This document shows positions 41,578 to 53,734 of a stretch of 64,000 nt of DNA, in pieces. This stretch comes from Leptodactylus fallax. Its lineage: Eukaryota > Chordata > Amphibia > Anura > Leptodactylidae. The DNA is taken from NCBI GenBank assembly GCA_947044405.1, contig CAMRHE010000353.1:1941501-2005500 (forward strand), given 5' to 3'. Position 1 is the first letter of the stretch. Each line of letters begins with the position of its first letter. The notes beneath the pieces are model-generated. The model made no database searches. It had not been told where the DNA came from and worked only from the letters and a program-made list of their open reading frames with translations. A program made the position numbers and the translations under genes.

Positions 41578-42140
41578 TTAGGTTCACACACCTGTGCCTA
41601 GTATCCATCCGCTTGCAAACAGTTTTAAAAGAAAAACAGTTTGGTACAAAAAGGATTCCAAGCGGTTACACAGCGGATACCCGAATCAGAGTCCATTCAA
41701 AAAAAAATAAATAAATGACAGTTTGTGCCTGTTTTTGACCAATCCGTACTTTTTTTCCCCTCCTTCAATCTGAGCATGAGCAGAGGGAAAATGGATTGCA
41801 AAATGGACACAAACTCATTGCTATGCGTTTGTAATCCACTTTCCATTAGACCTCAATGTTAAAAAAAAAAAAAAAAAAAATAGATTGGTTGCTGCCTGTC
41901 TGGTATCCTTATTTTTTTGAATGGAGAAAAAGTCCTGCAAGTTCGACTTTTTTCTCCCTTCAAAAGAGCGGATACCAGACGAAAATGCTCCAAACGCACA
42001 TCTGCGTATGGTTTTTAAAACCTGTTGAAATCAATGGGTTTTAAAACAAACTGCTTGAAATCAGCTTTGGAGGATTTTGAGACGGTTTCAAAAACTGATT
42101 TTGTGCGGAGAGCCAAAGGCAGATGTGAACCCAGCCTTAG
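41578..42140. mobile_element. Harbinger-like foldback MITE
   Basis: Left gttaggttcacacacctgtg and right agatgtgaacccagccttag invert. A second palindrome lies inside (gtctggtatccttatttttt facing gagcggataccagac). A20 run at 41860. Confidence 0.7.
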
Positions 42141-43509
42141 TCATGAAATGAAACAACTGCAACATTGTAGAGCATTATATTCCAGGTCTGTAAATGCTGC
42201 GTTGTAAACACTGGACGTTCTCATTTCATTCATAAACATGTATACGCAACTATTTAGTCTCTAGTCTATATACATATAGCATATCTGATCATAGAGATTT
42301 ATTATGCACAAAGTTACAATCACAATGAAGATATCCATGTAGAATTTATTACTGGCTCTGAAGCATTGAAAAAGCAATGCGCAATACAGACCTAGTTTAT
42401 ATGACATAATGAGGATCTGCCACTAATGTCCAATTGATGGGTTCCCTACTAAACTGGAAACAGGGCAGAGATGGGGCAAGGCATCTAGTTAATATCTATT
42501 ATAGTGAACAGAACAGCACAGAATCTCTTAAAAAGTCCTATCGGACAGCTGTGCAATATCCACAATGACAAGTTGCATGCATTTAAAACATGTAATATGC
42601 AAAATATCCACAACAGATAGGGCATACAGAGAGCTTGAAAATCCACACAGATTTTTTTTCCCGCACAGTATGTGAATGGAAATTTGAAAATCATATTCAC
42701 ATCCAATGTGGTATCTTTGTTGTGGATTTACATTGTTGTACTTTTGCCAAAATCTTCAGCAAGTGAATCCAGCCATGTTTACCTAGGTCAGTAGAAAAAG
42801 AATACAAATCTAAGCCGGGTCTAGGAACCAGCTCCAAAAGGTAGGAGCCAGTAACAACACAGCGCAGACCGGATACAAACACACACAAATAGTCCAGTAC
42901 CCATGAACGGCGAGTCTGGTCTCAAAAGTCACTGAGGTTTTGAACAGTATTCAGATTACAGCACCCTTGGACAGTCACAGCAGTTACTTCATTATTTGCC
43001 TAGTAGAAACAAAGGCCCAGACATACATCCACAATAGTTGCTCCCTACACACTTACCAAGTAGTCAGAGCACACCCATATGTGTTACGGAAGCCCCGTCT
43101 AAAGTTCCCTAGTAGCCACAGTATCCTACTCTGTACTTCTGCAATAGTCCCAGTAGCCAAAACCCCACCAGCTATAAAAAGCCACCCTCAATAACAAGGA
43201 CGACTACCTTGCAACTTGTGGAAGATCGTTTCCAAGGAAAATTCAAAAATTTGAGTCCAGGGGGCATTAAGTAATATGTCCTATAAAGAATCACAAACTG
43301 CACTTGGCGCAAAACATACATTTCCACTGCCTGACTACGTAGATGACAGTTTGTAGTCAGAAAATATTAGTTTGCAGAACTAATAGCAAATACAAACAGC
43401 AATTAAAAAACTAAAGAGGGAAAACAGGCAGGATTCTTTTCAGAGTGGTGTATTTTTATATTTTATAGATATGGCCACAACTTGTTTAAAGTTGAACTTT
43501 TGCTTTAAA
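42141..43509. other. Unassigned sequence upstream of FOXK1 exons
   Basis: No exon or complete transposon recognised. Looked here for the missing FOXK1 FHA exon without success. Confidence 0.35.
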
Positions 43510-43513
43510 GTAC

Positions 43514-43930
43514 TTAAAGGGGTTGTCCAGGATCTGAAGATAATGGATACGGATGACATATATACATGATTGCTCATCAGTATCAGATCAGCCAGGGTCT
43601 GATATCCACACCCTGTACCAATCAGCTGACGTAGCCAACAGAAGCCGAATATAAAAGTACTCAGCCAGAAACAGCACTGCTCCTATTTAATGGGAATAAG
43701 GCTGCAGTTCTCAAACTCAATTACTAAAGTGTATGGCGCTACATACACTGTAGCAGTGGGGCCTGAAACTGCAGTCCTGCTCCCGTTCACTTGAATAGGA
43801 GCAGAGATGGTTCCGGCAGTATACCTACGACAATGACAAACATCTGTAATGCACTTTTCTCACACAAGGGAACACAAAGTGCAGGGAGCATTGTGGAGTA
43901 GGGGAATTAGTGACTTCCTTTTTCATAAAT
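43514..43930. other. T2-type MITE fragment and L1 target region
   Basis: ttaaaggggttgtccaggat at 43514 begins a MITE end; no matching right end is visible before the L1. The L1 target duplication starts at 43931. Confidence 0.5.
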
Positions 43931-44499
43931 GAAAAAGGCAACAGTGGAACATGCTACCGTGAAGACGCACTCTTGCAGAGCTCCCGGACCCCGAGCGCTA
44001 CCTACCACCACCTAAGGGGAAAATTAACCCAAAAAGCGGCTCTGGACGGCTTACCCACAATGGTGAAGCGACCAGGATGCAGGGGGACCTCCTCCTCTCT
44101 AACGGAGCCGCACATTGCCCGTTACCTGCTCTCCACTCCTTCCTCCCTCCAGGCGGAGGGAGCCAAAATGGCGCCGGCGCGCGCTTCCACTGCCTCTGCG
44201 CAGCTAGCGGCGCTTCCTCAAAGTCCAGCGGACCTTTCAGGCTCACAGGAGAAGCCTGACACGCAGCTCTCCTCTCTGCTGCCTTCCCAGCCGCCAACGG
44301 AGAAGGTTTCAGCGTTCACCCGGCAGGTACCGGTCCCCCTCCCCCCCGCTCCCAAAATGGCGGCCCCAGCAGTGTCCCCACGCTCCAATCCTCACCTCTC
44401 ACTGAGGACCTGTTAACCCCTGAGCTCCTGCAGCCTCCCTCCTTTAATGGAATACCTGGCCCAGCTGGATCTGGTGCAAGCTTGCAGTCTCACTCACCC

Positions 44500-45702
44500 A
44501 TGCCTTCTATAATACAATCAGGGTCACTGCCCTATCAGCCTATGACCTCCCAGAATATAATACATTCTGCAGAGACCCCAGATGTTCCTCTGACAACGGA
44601 TCCTCATATGGCCAGGTCCTCTCCTGGCGGTATCCCGCTGACAACAGGAGCAACTAGAGCATCCCACAACGAAGCAGACCCACGGACGGGGCCCGGGGCC
44701 CCTGGTGCCTTAGACCAACGTGAGGGTCTGAAACCTGACCTCTCTGGCACCCTGATAGCCCCTCACTCTCCAGCTTCCTCTGACTTCTCTGGGAGGGATG
44801 CAGCCTCACTCTCCCACCGCCGAAAGCGTCCTAAACTATCGGACATCTGGAACCTTCTTAGCAATATGCCTACTAAATTGGACCTGGAAGCTATGGTCCG
44901 CAGAGTCGAGGAAAAACAAGAGAAAATCATGTCTGAGTTTAAAATGGAACTACAGACTCTATCTACACAAGTCTCTACTCAACAACAGCGGGCGGCTTCG
45001 ATGGATCAGCGCCTCACTGCCGTAGAAAATTTCCAGTCTATGCAAAGAGACCTCAACAGATCCATCCTTCTTCAGGTCGATGACCAAGAAAATAGAGGTC
45101 GTCGAAATAATGTCAAACTGAGGGGTATCCCTGAAAGTCTTCCCCCCTCGGAGCTCCATTCTGCCGTGACCTTGATTTTTAACAAAGTCCTGTCTCGTCC
45201 TCCGGATTCGGAGATCACCATTGACAGAGTCCATCGGGTGTTGGGTCCTAGGCGTAAGGACACCACGGAGCCCAGGGATGTTCTTTGCAGAGTCCATTTC
45301 TTCAGGGAAAAGGAAGATATTCTTCAAGAGGCCTGGCGTGGTGGCCCGGTCCCATTTATGGACACCCAGGTGCATCTATTACCGGATGTTTCCCGACGTA
45401 CCCTAGCCATGCGCAGAATCCTTAAACCAACCCTACAAGCTATCCTGGACTCTGGGGCCACATATAAATGGGGTCACCCTTTCCATGTCCAAATCCGTCG
45501 CAACGGAGCTACCTTTGCACTTCACTCTCCGGAACAAGAGACTTTGCTGGCGAAGTTTCTGGATCTGCCTGAACTCTCCCTCCCTGACTGGCTGGTCTAC
45601 CCACTGCCACCTGTGCCTCCGGGGGGCGCCCGCCTTCCTCTGCCCTGTCTCGGAGACGACCCCGAGAGGAGGGTGTCTGGCGGAGGTCTACTTGAAATGT
45701 GA
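44500..45702 (+). CDS. L1 ORF1 (RNA-binding chaperone protein)
   Basis: First in-frame ATG at 44500, 400 residues. A Ser/Pro-rich N-terminal region is followed by a coiled coil (around residues 120-190: KLDLEAMVRRVEEKQEKIM). Then comes an RRM-like domain (RGRRNNVKLRGIPESLPPSE, ITIDRVHRVLGP) and a C-terminal domain (VSRRTLAMRRILKPTLQA, TYKWGHPFHVQIRRNG). This matches the trimeric L1 ORF1p that coats L1 RNA. The same frame stays open upstream of the ATG, and a different frame from ATG 44167 (MAPARAS) is also open to 44416, so the true N terminus may have been shifted by a C-run indel near 44340. Confidence 0.85.
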   Translation: MPSIIQSGSLPYQPMTSQNIIHSAETPDVPLTTDPHMARSSPGGIPLTTGATRASHNEADPRTGPGAPGALDQREGLKPDLSGTLIAPHSPASSDFSGRDAASLSHRRKRPKLSDIWNLLSNMPTKLDLEAMVRRVEEKQEKIMSEFKMELQTLSTQVSTQQQRAASMDQRLTAVENFQSMQRDLNRSILLQVDDQENRGRRNNVKLRGIPESLPPSELHSAVTLIFNKVLSRPPDSEITIDRVHRVLGPRRKDTTEPRDVLCRVHFFREKEDILQEAWRGGPVPFMDTQVHLLPDVSRRTLAMRRILKPTLQAILDSGATYKWGHPFHVQIRRNGATFALHSPEQETLLAKFLDLPELSLPDWLVYPLPPVPPGGARLPLPCLGDDPERRVSGGGLLEM

Positions 45703-46560
45703 TGTTTTTTTTTTTTTCTAGGATGTTCCCCTTTAACTCCCATATTGGTTAATGAATGGTAGGCCCCTTGGTGTGCTTTAGGCGAGAGGGGGCACCTTGC
45801 GGGTCTCTAGTTTTATCTCCTCGTGGGGGGTGTATAAGGGTTCATAATACAAAATTGTGCTGTATTTTTCTAGGGTGTTCCCCTTTAACTTACATATCGG
45901 TTAATGACTGGTAGGTCCCGTGGTGTGCTTTAGGGGATAAGGGGCACCTTGCGGGTCTCTAGTCTTATCTCTCCTGCGGGGGTGTATAAGGGTTCTCCAT
46001 ACAACAGAGGGCGGCTGGAGATTTTAATCTAAAAGTATTTCCCCACCTCCCTTCCTTAGCTGTTGAGCTTCGTGTGCCTTGGCTCCCCCTACCCAGTTGT
46101 AAGACATACCCTCATAGGGGGTCTCCCCCCCGTTTGATCTGTTGGGATTACTATTTTTTGAGGGTTCAGCCCCCCTTTTCTCTCCACCCTTAGTAGAAAG
46201 GTCTTGGTTACATTTTCCATTCTAATGCTCGGGGAAAGGGTGGCAACTAGATTTGAGTTTTTACTTTTCCCCCGATAGTTTAGCTTAGCAGCTCTCTGGG
46301 CGTATACTGCAGTGTGCTCCTGAGACCTGCCTAAGTGGGTTAACCCACTGTTTTGCGTTTACAGCTCTTGGTCTAGCCTTGAGTGTAATTAATTTGTGGT
46401 ATTTCTTGGTTGTTTTTTTTTTTTTTTTTTTTTTTTGGTCCCTTCCTTTGTGCTCCCTCTTTTCCTTGCTCTATCCCCCCCTTTTTTTTTTTTTTTTTTC
46501 TCTCTTTCCTCTCTGTGAGTCTTGTGGTCTTGTGTGCGTTGTCTGTTTGTTTTTGTCTCT
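45703..46560 (+). other. L1 inter-ORF spacer with tandem duplication
   Basis: Two copies of an approximately 150-bp unit, period 152 bp, starting ggatgttcccctttaactcc at 45721 and gggtgttcccctttaactta at 45873. Pyrimidine tracts of about 22 T at 46415-46437 and 18 T at 46482-46499 follow. No protein supported. Confidence 0.75.
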
Positions 46561-49500
46561 TCCCCTTGCAGGACCCCGGCCCTTCGCCAAGGATTCTCTG
46601 GTGTTCTCCTCCATCAACGCTAATGGTCTTAACACTCCCGAGAAGAGATCATCCCTTCTCCGCCTTCTTTGGAGTAGGAGGGTCCAGGTGGCCTTTATCC
46701 AGGAGACTCACTTTCGAGAGGGGGCGGTCCCTACCTTTTCCTCCCCAAGATACCCAGACGTATACCATAGCTGTTTTCCGGAGTCCAAGTCCAGGGGGGT
46801 GAGCATTATTATCGCACGTTCTGTTCCCTGGAAGTATAAGGCAGCCTTGCGTGATGATTCTGTAGATTCCTGTTTGTAAAGGGGGAATTAGCAGGCTCTT
46901 TGTTTACTCTAGCCAATGTCTACGTTCACAACTCTAACCAGGCGGCCGCCTTAGAAGGCATTCTGGCTAAGCTGGCCGATTTTGCGGAGGGCACTCTTTT
47001 AGTGGGAGGAGATTTCAATGTAGCCCTGGACCCTTCGGTAGATATCTCCAGAGGCTCGTCCTACATACCTAAGCAGGTCCTCCGACGTATCCGTCGACTG
47101 CTGTTTTCTCATCAGTTGATAGACCTCTGGCGCACGGTCCACCCTGACACGAGAGACTATACCTTTTATTCACATGCTAGAGATGTTTACTCGAGATTGG
47201 ATTATTTCTTCATTAGACACGCAGACGTTCCTTTAATAAACGGAGCTGAGATTGACCCTATCACTTTTGCGGACCATGCGATGGTCCATGCTGTCCTGAC
47301 ATCCCCCGCCACGAGGCCCCGAGCCTGGCAGCATGGGTCCCGCATCAAAAAGGAGAGGTCTCGAGAGATAGCCGCGCTGATTGCCGACGTGGTTTCCCTC
47401 GAGCAGACCCACAAGCGCACTCACGCCATAGATACCCAGTCAGCCCTTTTAGTAGCTCGTAAAAAATTACGAGAACGCCTAGATATACGTACAAAATATC
47501 TCCTGGCTAGAGGACGGCGCCACTTCTATGAATTTGGAAATAGATGTAACCGCACGCTTGCCAGGTCCCTTAGGGAACAAAAGACACGCAACTATATCCC
47601 CTCGATCACTGATTCGACGGGAAGGCGCCATACTGACCCACACTGTATTGCAGAAGAGTTCGCTGGGTTTTATCGTAACCTCTACAACCTACCGCCATGT
47701 CCCCCAGAGTCGAATGGCCCCTCCCTGGCCTCTGCTCTGAAACAGTATATAGCAGACTCCGGAATGCCTAAACTCCCGGCGGAGGCCCGAACTGTTCTTG
47801 ACTCACCTATAACTAAGGAGGAATTAGCTCAGGCGCTTCAGACAATGCAACCTAGTAAGGCCCCGGGCCCCGATGGCTTCCCAGCCTCTTACTATAAAAA
47901 ATACTCGTTAGAGTTGTTGGGCCCCCTGGTGCGTGCCTTAAATTCTCTGTCGGCAGGTGCGACTCTCCCCCCCGGACATGACTAGGGCTCATATAGCGGT
48001 AATACATAAGGAGGGTAAAGACCCTGCGATGTGTGCCAGTTAAAGACCAATATCACTCTTTAATGTTGACTTAAAAATCTTTTCTAAGGTGTTAGCCTCT
48101 AGAGTGGCCTCTCTATTGCCTGATCTAGTACAGTCCGATCAAGTAGGTTTTATCCCCACACGTGAGGCTAGGGACAATACAGTAAAGGGAATTAACGCCA
48201 TACACTACGCCAAAACCCATGACCTCCCACTTTGTCTCCTCTCTACTGATGCTGAAAAAGCATTTGATAGAGTGAGCTGGTCTTACCTATTTGAGGTCCT
48301 GGATCATGTGGGGCTTGGCCCGATTATGAGATCCTGGATTGCTTCCTTGTATTTCAATCCATCAGCCTCTACGAGAGTTAACGGAACTATTTCATCTCCC
48401 TTCCCGATAGGGAATGGCACGAGTCAGGGGTGTCCCCTCTCCCCCCTAATCTTTGTTTTAACTCTAGAACCTTTGCTTAGAAAGGTCAGATCTAACCCGG
48501 ACATAGGCAGCCTAAGGGTAGGCAGTAGAGTCCTGAAAATTGCAGCATATGCAGATGATCTCCTCTTCTTCTTGCAGGATCCGGCCAAATCCCTCCCCCC
48601 ACTAATGTCTGAATTTAGCAAGTTCTGTCATCTTACTAACTTTAAAATTAATTTTCAGAAATCTGAGGCCCTCAATGTTTCGCTTCCGCAGTTGATTCAG
48701 TCCTCTCTGGAGACCTCCTTCCCCTTCCGATGGTCGAGAATAGCTATCAAGTACTTAGGGGTTATGATAACCAAGGACCTAGGCGAACTCTATGACAAAA
48801 ATTACCTCCCCCTTCTGTGGGCTACTAGATCCGACCTCAAAAGATGGTCCATAGGTACTTACACATGGTTTGGCCGCTGTGCTATATACAAAATGAATAT
48901 TATGCCCCGTCTGCTATACCTCTTCCAAACTTTACCGATCCACATACCCCCTGGTTTCGTGTGGCAGGGTGGGCGTGCTAGGCTGGCGCGCTCTACTCTC
49001 ACGTTACCTAAACAATGCGGTGGACTGGGTCTTCCTGACCCTCGAAAGTATTACGAGGCCTCCATGCTCCAAAGAGTGCTAGACTGGTGCCGCCACGCTC
49101 CTTTCAAACAATGGGTAGCCCTGGAAAACGTATTCGTTGACGCCCCCCTGGACTCGCTTCCCTGGTTAGACTCACTACGCCCCGGGGCCCTGAGAGCCCA
49201 CCCTACCATAGGTCCCACTCTCCGGGTATGTAGGTCTCTCTTTTGTAGGGAGCGGGTCTCCCCCTCCCCTTCACCTTTACTTCCCATCCTGGGAAACCCT
49301 GCCTTTATAGCAGGTTTATCTCAAGGGCCATTCCGGCAGTGGCGATTGGCGGGCAGACTGAGGGCCCTACATTTTCGCTCTGGTGGTGAATGGATGTCTC
49401 ACCGGGAACTACTCACCGCACCGGACCTTCCGGCGCTTGGCCCATGGCGGGTCTTTCAACTTACGCACTTTCTCTCTTCATTACCTAACTCCCCGGGCTA

Positions 49501-50425
49501 TGACAGACAGCCCACGAGGTTTGAGGAGACTTGCATGGGAAGGGGCCTGCTAAGACACTCCCTTTCTGATTTCTATTTGCTCCTGGTGTCCCCTCCTCCG
49601 GGCCGCAGACCTTCCTACTTGGCCAGATGGGAGGCTGATCTGGCCATGACCTTCTCTGATCAACAGTGCTCCAGAATTTTTGAGTTTACCCACAAGAGTT
49701 CGATGGCTAGCAGATATCAAGAGGCGGGATATAAAATCCTGACTAGATGGTACCATGTTCCGTCTAAACTACACAGACTCTTCCCGTCTTCCTCTCCCGC
49801 TTGTTGGCGCTGTGGCTCGGAGGAGGGGACGCTTTTACATATTTTCTGGGAGTGCTCGATATTGAGAGACTTCTGGGAGGGAGTACATAGGGTGCTAGGT
49901 CAGATATTCCAAACTTCCATTCCTAACATGCCAGCCTTCTTTCTCCTACACCTTTCGGACTGCCCCCTGCGTACCTACCGCAAGTCTTTCCTACGGCACA
50001 TGATCAATGCCGCTAGGGCGTGTATCCCAGCGCTATGGAAATCGTCTAACCCCCCCTCCCTCCTCCACTGGGTTCGCAAAGTGGAAGATATTCAGTACAT
50101 GGAGGATCTCACGGCATCCCTTCGGGATACAAGGGAATCCTTTATGGCGGCCTGGACGCCGTGGATTCTCTTTCAGGGATCCCAGGCCTATAAAGACCTG
50201 ACGGGTAGACCTTGCTTGAAGGTTTACGCAGCCGATATGGAGGGGTCGGGGTCCTTGTCTGTTTGTCTGTTCGTCATTTGTGTGTCATTTCTTGGCCCCC
50301 ACATTTGTCCCCTCCTTGTCTTTCTTCCTCTCCCTCTCTCTTCCAGTCCCTCCTGCTTCCTTCCCACCCTCTGTTCCTCCTTTTTTCCTTTTTCTTTTCT
50401 CCCTGACAACTGTTATGATCAGAAT

Positions 50426-50431
<6 letters not shown>
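46561..50431 (+). pseudogene. L1 ORF2 (endonuclease and reverse transcriptase), broken
   Basis: APE-type endonuclease: VFSSINANGLNTPEKRSSLL, VAFIQETHF, then GGDFNVALDPS, SRLDYFF and FADHAMV (usual SDH is ADH). Reverse transcriptase from about 47790: GPDGFPASYYK, SDQVGFIPTREARDNTV, STDAEKAFDRV, GTSQGCPLSPL and the catalytic AAYADDLLFF. The C-terminal zinc-knuckle-like CWRCGSEEGTLLHIFWECS is at about 49803-49860. Breaks: a frameshift near 46875, a frameshift at the C8 run near 47970, and a TAA at about 48041 in CAS*RPISLF. From 48089 to the end the frame is open. EN and RT residues are otherwise intact. Confidence 0.9.
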
Positions 50432-50470
<39 letters not shown>

Positions 50471-51000
50471 GGCAACAGTAAAAGAAGTTACAAAAATAAA
50501 AATGATTTTGCTGCATTTTTCCCGCAGCTAATTTTTGGCTGCTTTTCACTGTGTTTGACCTTAGCAGAACCTTGATTTCTTCCATAAGATATCAAATATC
50601 TGCCAAATTAAACAGGTTTTCTGGGGAAAAAGAAAACATAGGGATAACACATCACGTGGCCAACAGGCTGGCCAGTCAAAGACCTCTGTACAAATGTAAT
50701 GGGGATCCAAACAATGGAGCAAAGAATTGGTAAGGCTCTATTCTGATCACATTTTTTTTTTTTAAATCACTTTAGTACATCCTTTTAAACAGGCGCAAAA
50801 AACGGACGCAAATGGATAGCCATGCATTTACATAGACATCATTTAAAAAAGATTTTTTTGAGTTGACACAAAGATATGGTATATTATGTTTTTGTTTCCT
50901 TTAAAAGAAAAATTGACAGGAACAGGTCTGTTTTAATATTGCTGTGTACACAGATGGACGGCCATCCGATTGCACACGTTTTTTCTGCACTGGACCATTT

Positions 51001-51541
51001 TTAAAGGGAATCTGTCAGTACCAAAAACGTTCTTGAGGCTAAGGCCCCACGTTGCAGAAACGCAGCTTTTTTTATTGCAGATTTTGTTGCGGTTTTTTGA
51101 GCCAAAGCCAAAAATGGCTATAAAAGGAATGGGAAATATATAGGAAGCTTTTATATTTCTATCTTCTGCTGCATCCACTTCTGGCTTTGCCACAAAAAAA
51201 AGCTGCTTTTCCGCAACGTGGGGCCTCAGTCTAAATGACCCATAGTACCTTATAATGCTCAGAGCTGTGAACCAAGTTCTATAAAATTCATTTGGAGTAT
51301 GAGCACTTCATTTTGATATATAAACAGCTTTTTATTCCTATACAAATGAGTTAAGAGTGCATCGGGGAAGGATCCTGGGGCGGCTGTGCATCCTAGTGAG
51401 ATCTTCCGCTCACTTAATACTCCTCAAAGCAACAATCACGTATTCATAACTCCCCCACTTTCTCTCGAGTCCTTGTCACTTACATCCGAAAGTACTGTGG
51501 GTGGTTTAATAACGTTTTTGGTGCTTACAGACTCCCTTTAA
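51001..51541. mobile_element. T2-type MITE with a second MITE nested inside
   Basis: TTAA at 51001-51004 and 51538-51541. Ends aagggaatctgtcagtacca and gtgcttacagactccctt. At 51035-51232 an inner foldback begins gaggctaaggccccacgttg and ends gcaacgtggggcctcagtct. Confidence 0.82.
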
Positions 51542-51696
51542 GATCAGTGTAACTACTAGGGTCTGGATTCTACCAATCAGCAAAGCTTAAATTGACTACT
51601 ATATATTAAAAACAGCATAAATCTGTAACTCTACTACTATTATTATATTATCTGGAATGGAATGCATCACTTTCATATTGATATAGCTTATCAGTC

Positions 51697-52791
51697 TTAA
51701 CCCTTTCCTGACATCCACCGTATGCAGGTCTTCATAGTTGGTGTCCACCATAACTACCGCGTCTCCACTGTAATGTACAGCAGAGACCTGGCACTAATGC
51801 ACACAATTAGAGTCCACTCTGATCACGGACATTACTACCTCACAGACCACCTTTCAGTTGTATTGCAGTCTATGGGACCTGCAATCAAAAGATTGCAGAT
51901 TCAAGCCCCCTTTAAAAAAAAATATAAAAAAAACAAAAAACAAACAGGAAACATTTACCTGCAATTATATACACAGATACAGCTAACTTTCCTTCTGTTT
52001 ACTTGCCCACAATTGTGTTTTATGTAAACAGGAAGTTTTATTATGGAAAATGAAACCCCTTTCCCTTCCTGGGGATGTGCTATTTAAAATTGGGTTTTGT
52101 GTCCTCATGCTTGCATGTACATTAGACCTAAGAAAGGGTTTAAACCCTGAAATGAGTCATCTCAGTACTTTTTATAATAAACTTAGTCTGTGCACCTGAT
52201 CCGTCCAGTATTTTCTTACACAAACCTAAATGGTCTTTAATGAGGAGCGCTATTCCTAGTGCTATCACATTTCCCTGCACTAGTTACTTGGAAATATATT
52301 CAATTCTTTTTGTCACTTTTTACCCTTGGAGTCCAGAAGATTCCTAAGGAGCACCAGTGGAAGCAGTCCTCACCACAAATCTAAAGACGATCTTCTAGCG
52401 GTTGTGACTTATCGAAACCACACAAGGTGAGCCCCAAACCTGAAGGGGAAAAGGTTTCTGGGCCATAACCGTAAAACCTTATTGGTTCTGCACAAGGGTG
52501 TGCTTTTTCTGCTTTCTCTGTTTACCACCTGCAGTCTAAAAATTACTGTGAAACACATACACATTAGGTTTCCTTGTGTCTGAAAACACCCAGTCTACAA
52601 ATTTATAAAAATAATTTTCCCGTACATAATAAAAAGTGGTACCATATATATGAAGAATAATTTGTCCTGCAATCATTAAGCCCTCATATGTCTCTGTGAA
52701 CGGAGAAAAAAAAAAAAAAAAAAAAAAAAGTTATGGGGTTTGGAAGGTGGGGAGTCAAAAATGAAAAATACCTCCGGGAGGAAGGGGTTAA
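51697..52791. mobile_element. TTAACCC element with a retro-type insertion
   Basis: Starts ttaaccctttcctgacatcc, ends gggaggaaggggttaa. The interior from about 51950 to 52535 is foreign: it contains acctaagaaagggtttaaac, cctgaaatgagtcatctcag and ccacacaaggtgagccccaa, a Penelope-like non-coding pattern. After it the shared acacattaggtttccttgtg module resumes. Exact insertion ends were not determined. Confidence 0.6.
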
Positions 52792-53730
52792 AGAGGACCT
52801 TTCATCACTTCCATCAATTCCAACTCCTTGTATCCTTTAATAGGCACCCTCCACCATTCCCCCACAGTGGTAATTTCTTCTCTAACCCCTACCATTCCCG
52901 AGCAATCGTCACTGTTAGTTTCAGAACAATTACGCTCTGTACTGTCAGTTGGGTGGCCCTGGGCTGGAGTAGATAAGACAAGGACCACCCACCTGACAGC
53001 AGAGATCCTAATTGTGCTAAAACGAATTGCAATGACTGCTCAGGAACGGTGAGGGCTAGAAAAAACTCCAACTGTGCTAGAAATCAGAGAAGTTCCTGTG
53101 GTGTTGTCTATTGCTTTAGTTTTTCTAGCTTAAAATTCATGAGAACATTATTTTTAGTTGGGTCATGTGTTCTAACGGTGTCCTCCTGGGAATTACATAC
53201 TCTATTCTCTCCAAGGTCACCATCATAGTCAGCAAAGTTTCCTGTTTGATGAAACTGAACACACAATGTTTCACATAACGTCTCCACAGGGGGAGCACAA
53301 ACTCCTATTACAGCTACTGTTCATGTTTAGACATCTCCTGCCACACAATTATAATAAGGAAGGTAATAGTGCATATGTACACTTTATAAATAAAGAGAGA
53401 GGGATAACTGCATTATCATCCCAGCAAGCAAAGATGGTACTGACAATAGCTGTCCATGTGATGCTGTACTGAAGCATTATGGGAGTGACAGAGCACTGAG
53501 AAATAAAATAGAAGAATGAAGATAGTGTCTGATCAGAAACACACGAGACTGAATTGCAGTTAAATCAATGTAATACACATAAAATAAATGCAAAGTATGA
53601 AAAAGACAACAAGGTGAAAATTTTTTACCAGACTGCTTCTTTAATTATAATAACTGGAGAATTTTTTTTTATAGTACATAGAAATTTTAAAAACATTACT
53701 TGATGGCTTCACATTGACAAGCTAGAATGT
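52788..53730. other. MITE fragment and unassigned sequence
   Basis: ttaaagaggacctttcatca opens a T2-type fragment. 52905-53065 contains related inverted and direct pieces (tgtactgtcagttgggtggc versus gaccacccacctgacagcag). No gene. Confidence 0.4.
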
Positions 53731-53734
53731 TAAA

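Larger units (their letters stand above)
43946..50464 (+). mobile_element. Full-length L1-clade LINE
   Basis: Flanked by the 15-bp direct repeat gaaaaaggcaacagt at 43931-43945 and 50465-50479. Contains a GC-rich 5' UTR, ORF1, a spacer, ORF2 with endonuclease and reverse transcriptase, a 3' T/C-rich UTR and an A tail starting at 50429. Few lesions, so the insertion is fairly recent. It is antisense to FOXK1. L1 clade is supported by the ORF1 coiled coil/RRM architecture and ORF2 domain order. Confidence 0.93.

Noticed and set aside
44167..44416. Separate gene upstream of L1 ORF1 (MAPARAS frame)
   Set aside because: Falls within the L1 5' region and probably represents 5' UTR or a frameshifted ORF1 start, not an independent gene.
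46379..46560. N-terminal extension of L1 ORF2 with poly-Phe
   Set aside because: It translates T-rich spacer DNA; the endonuclease begins at about the VFSSINANGL segment.
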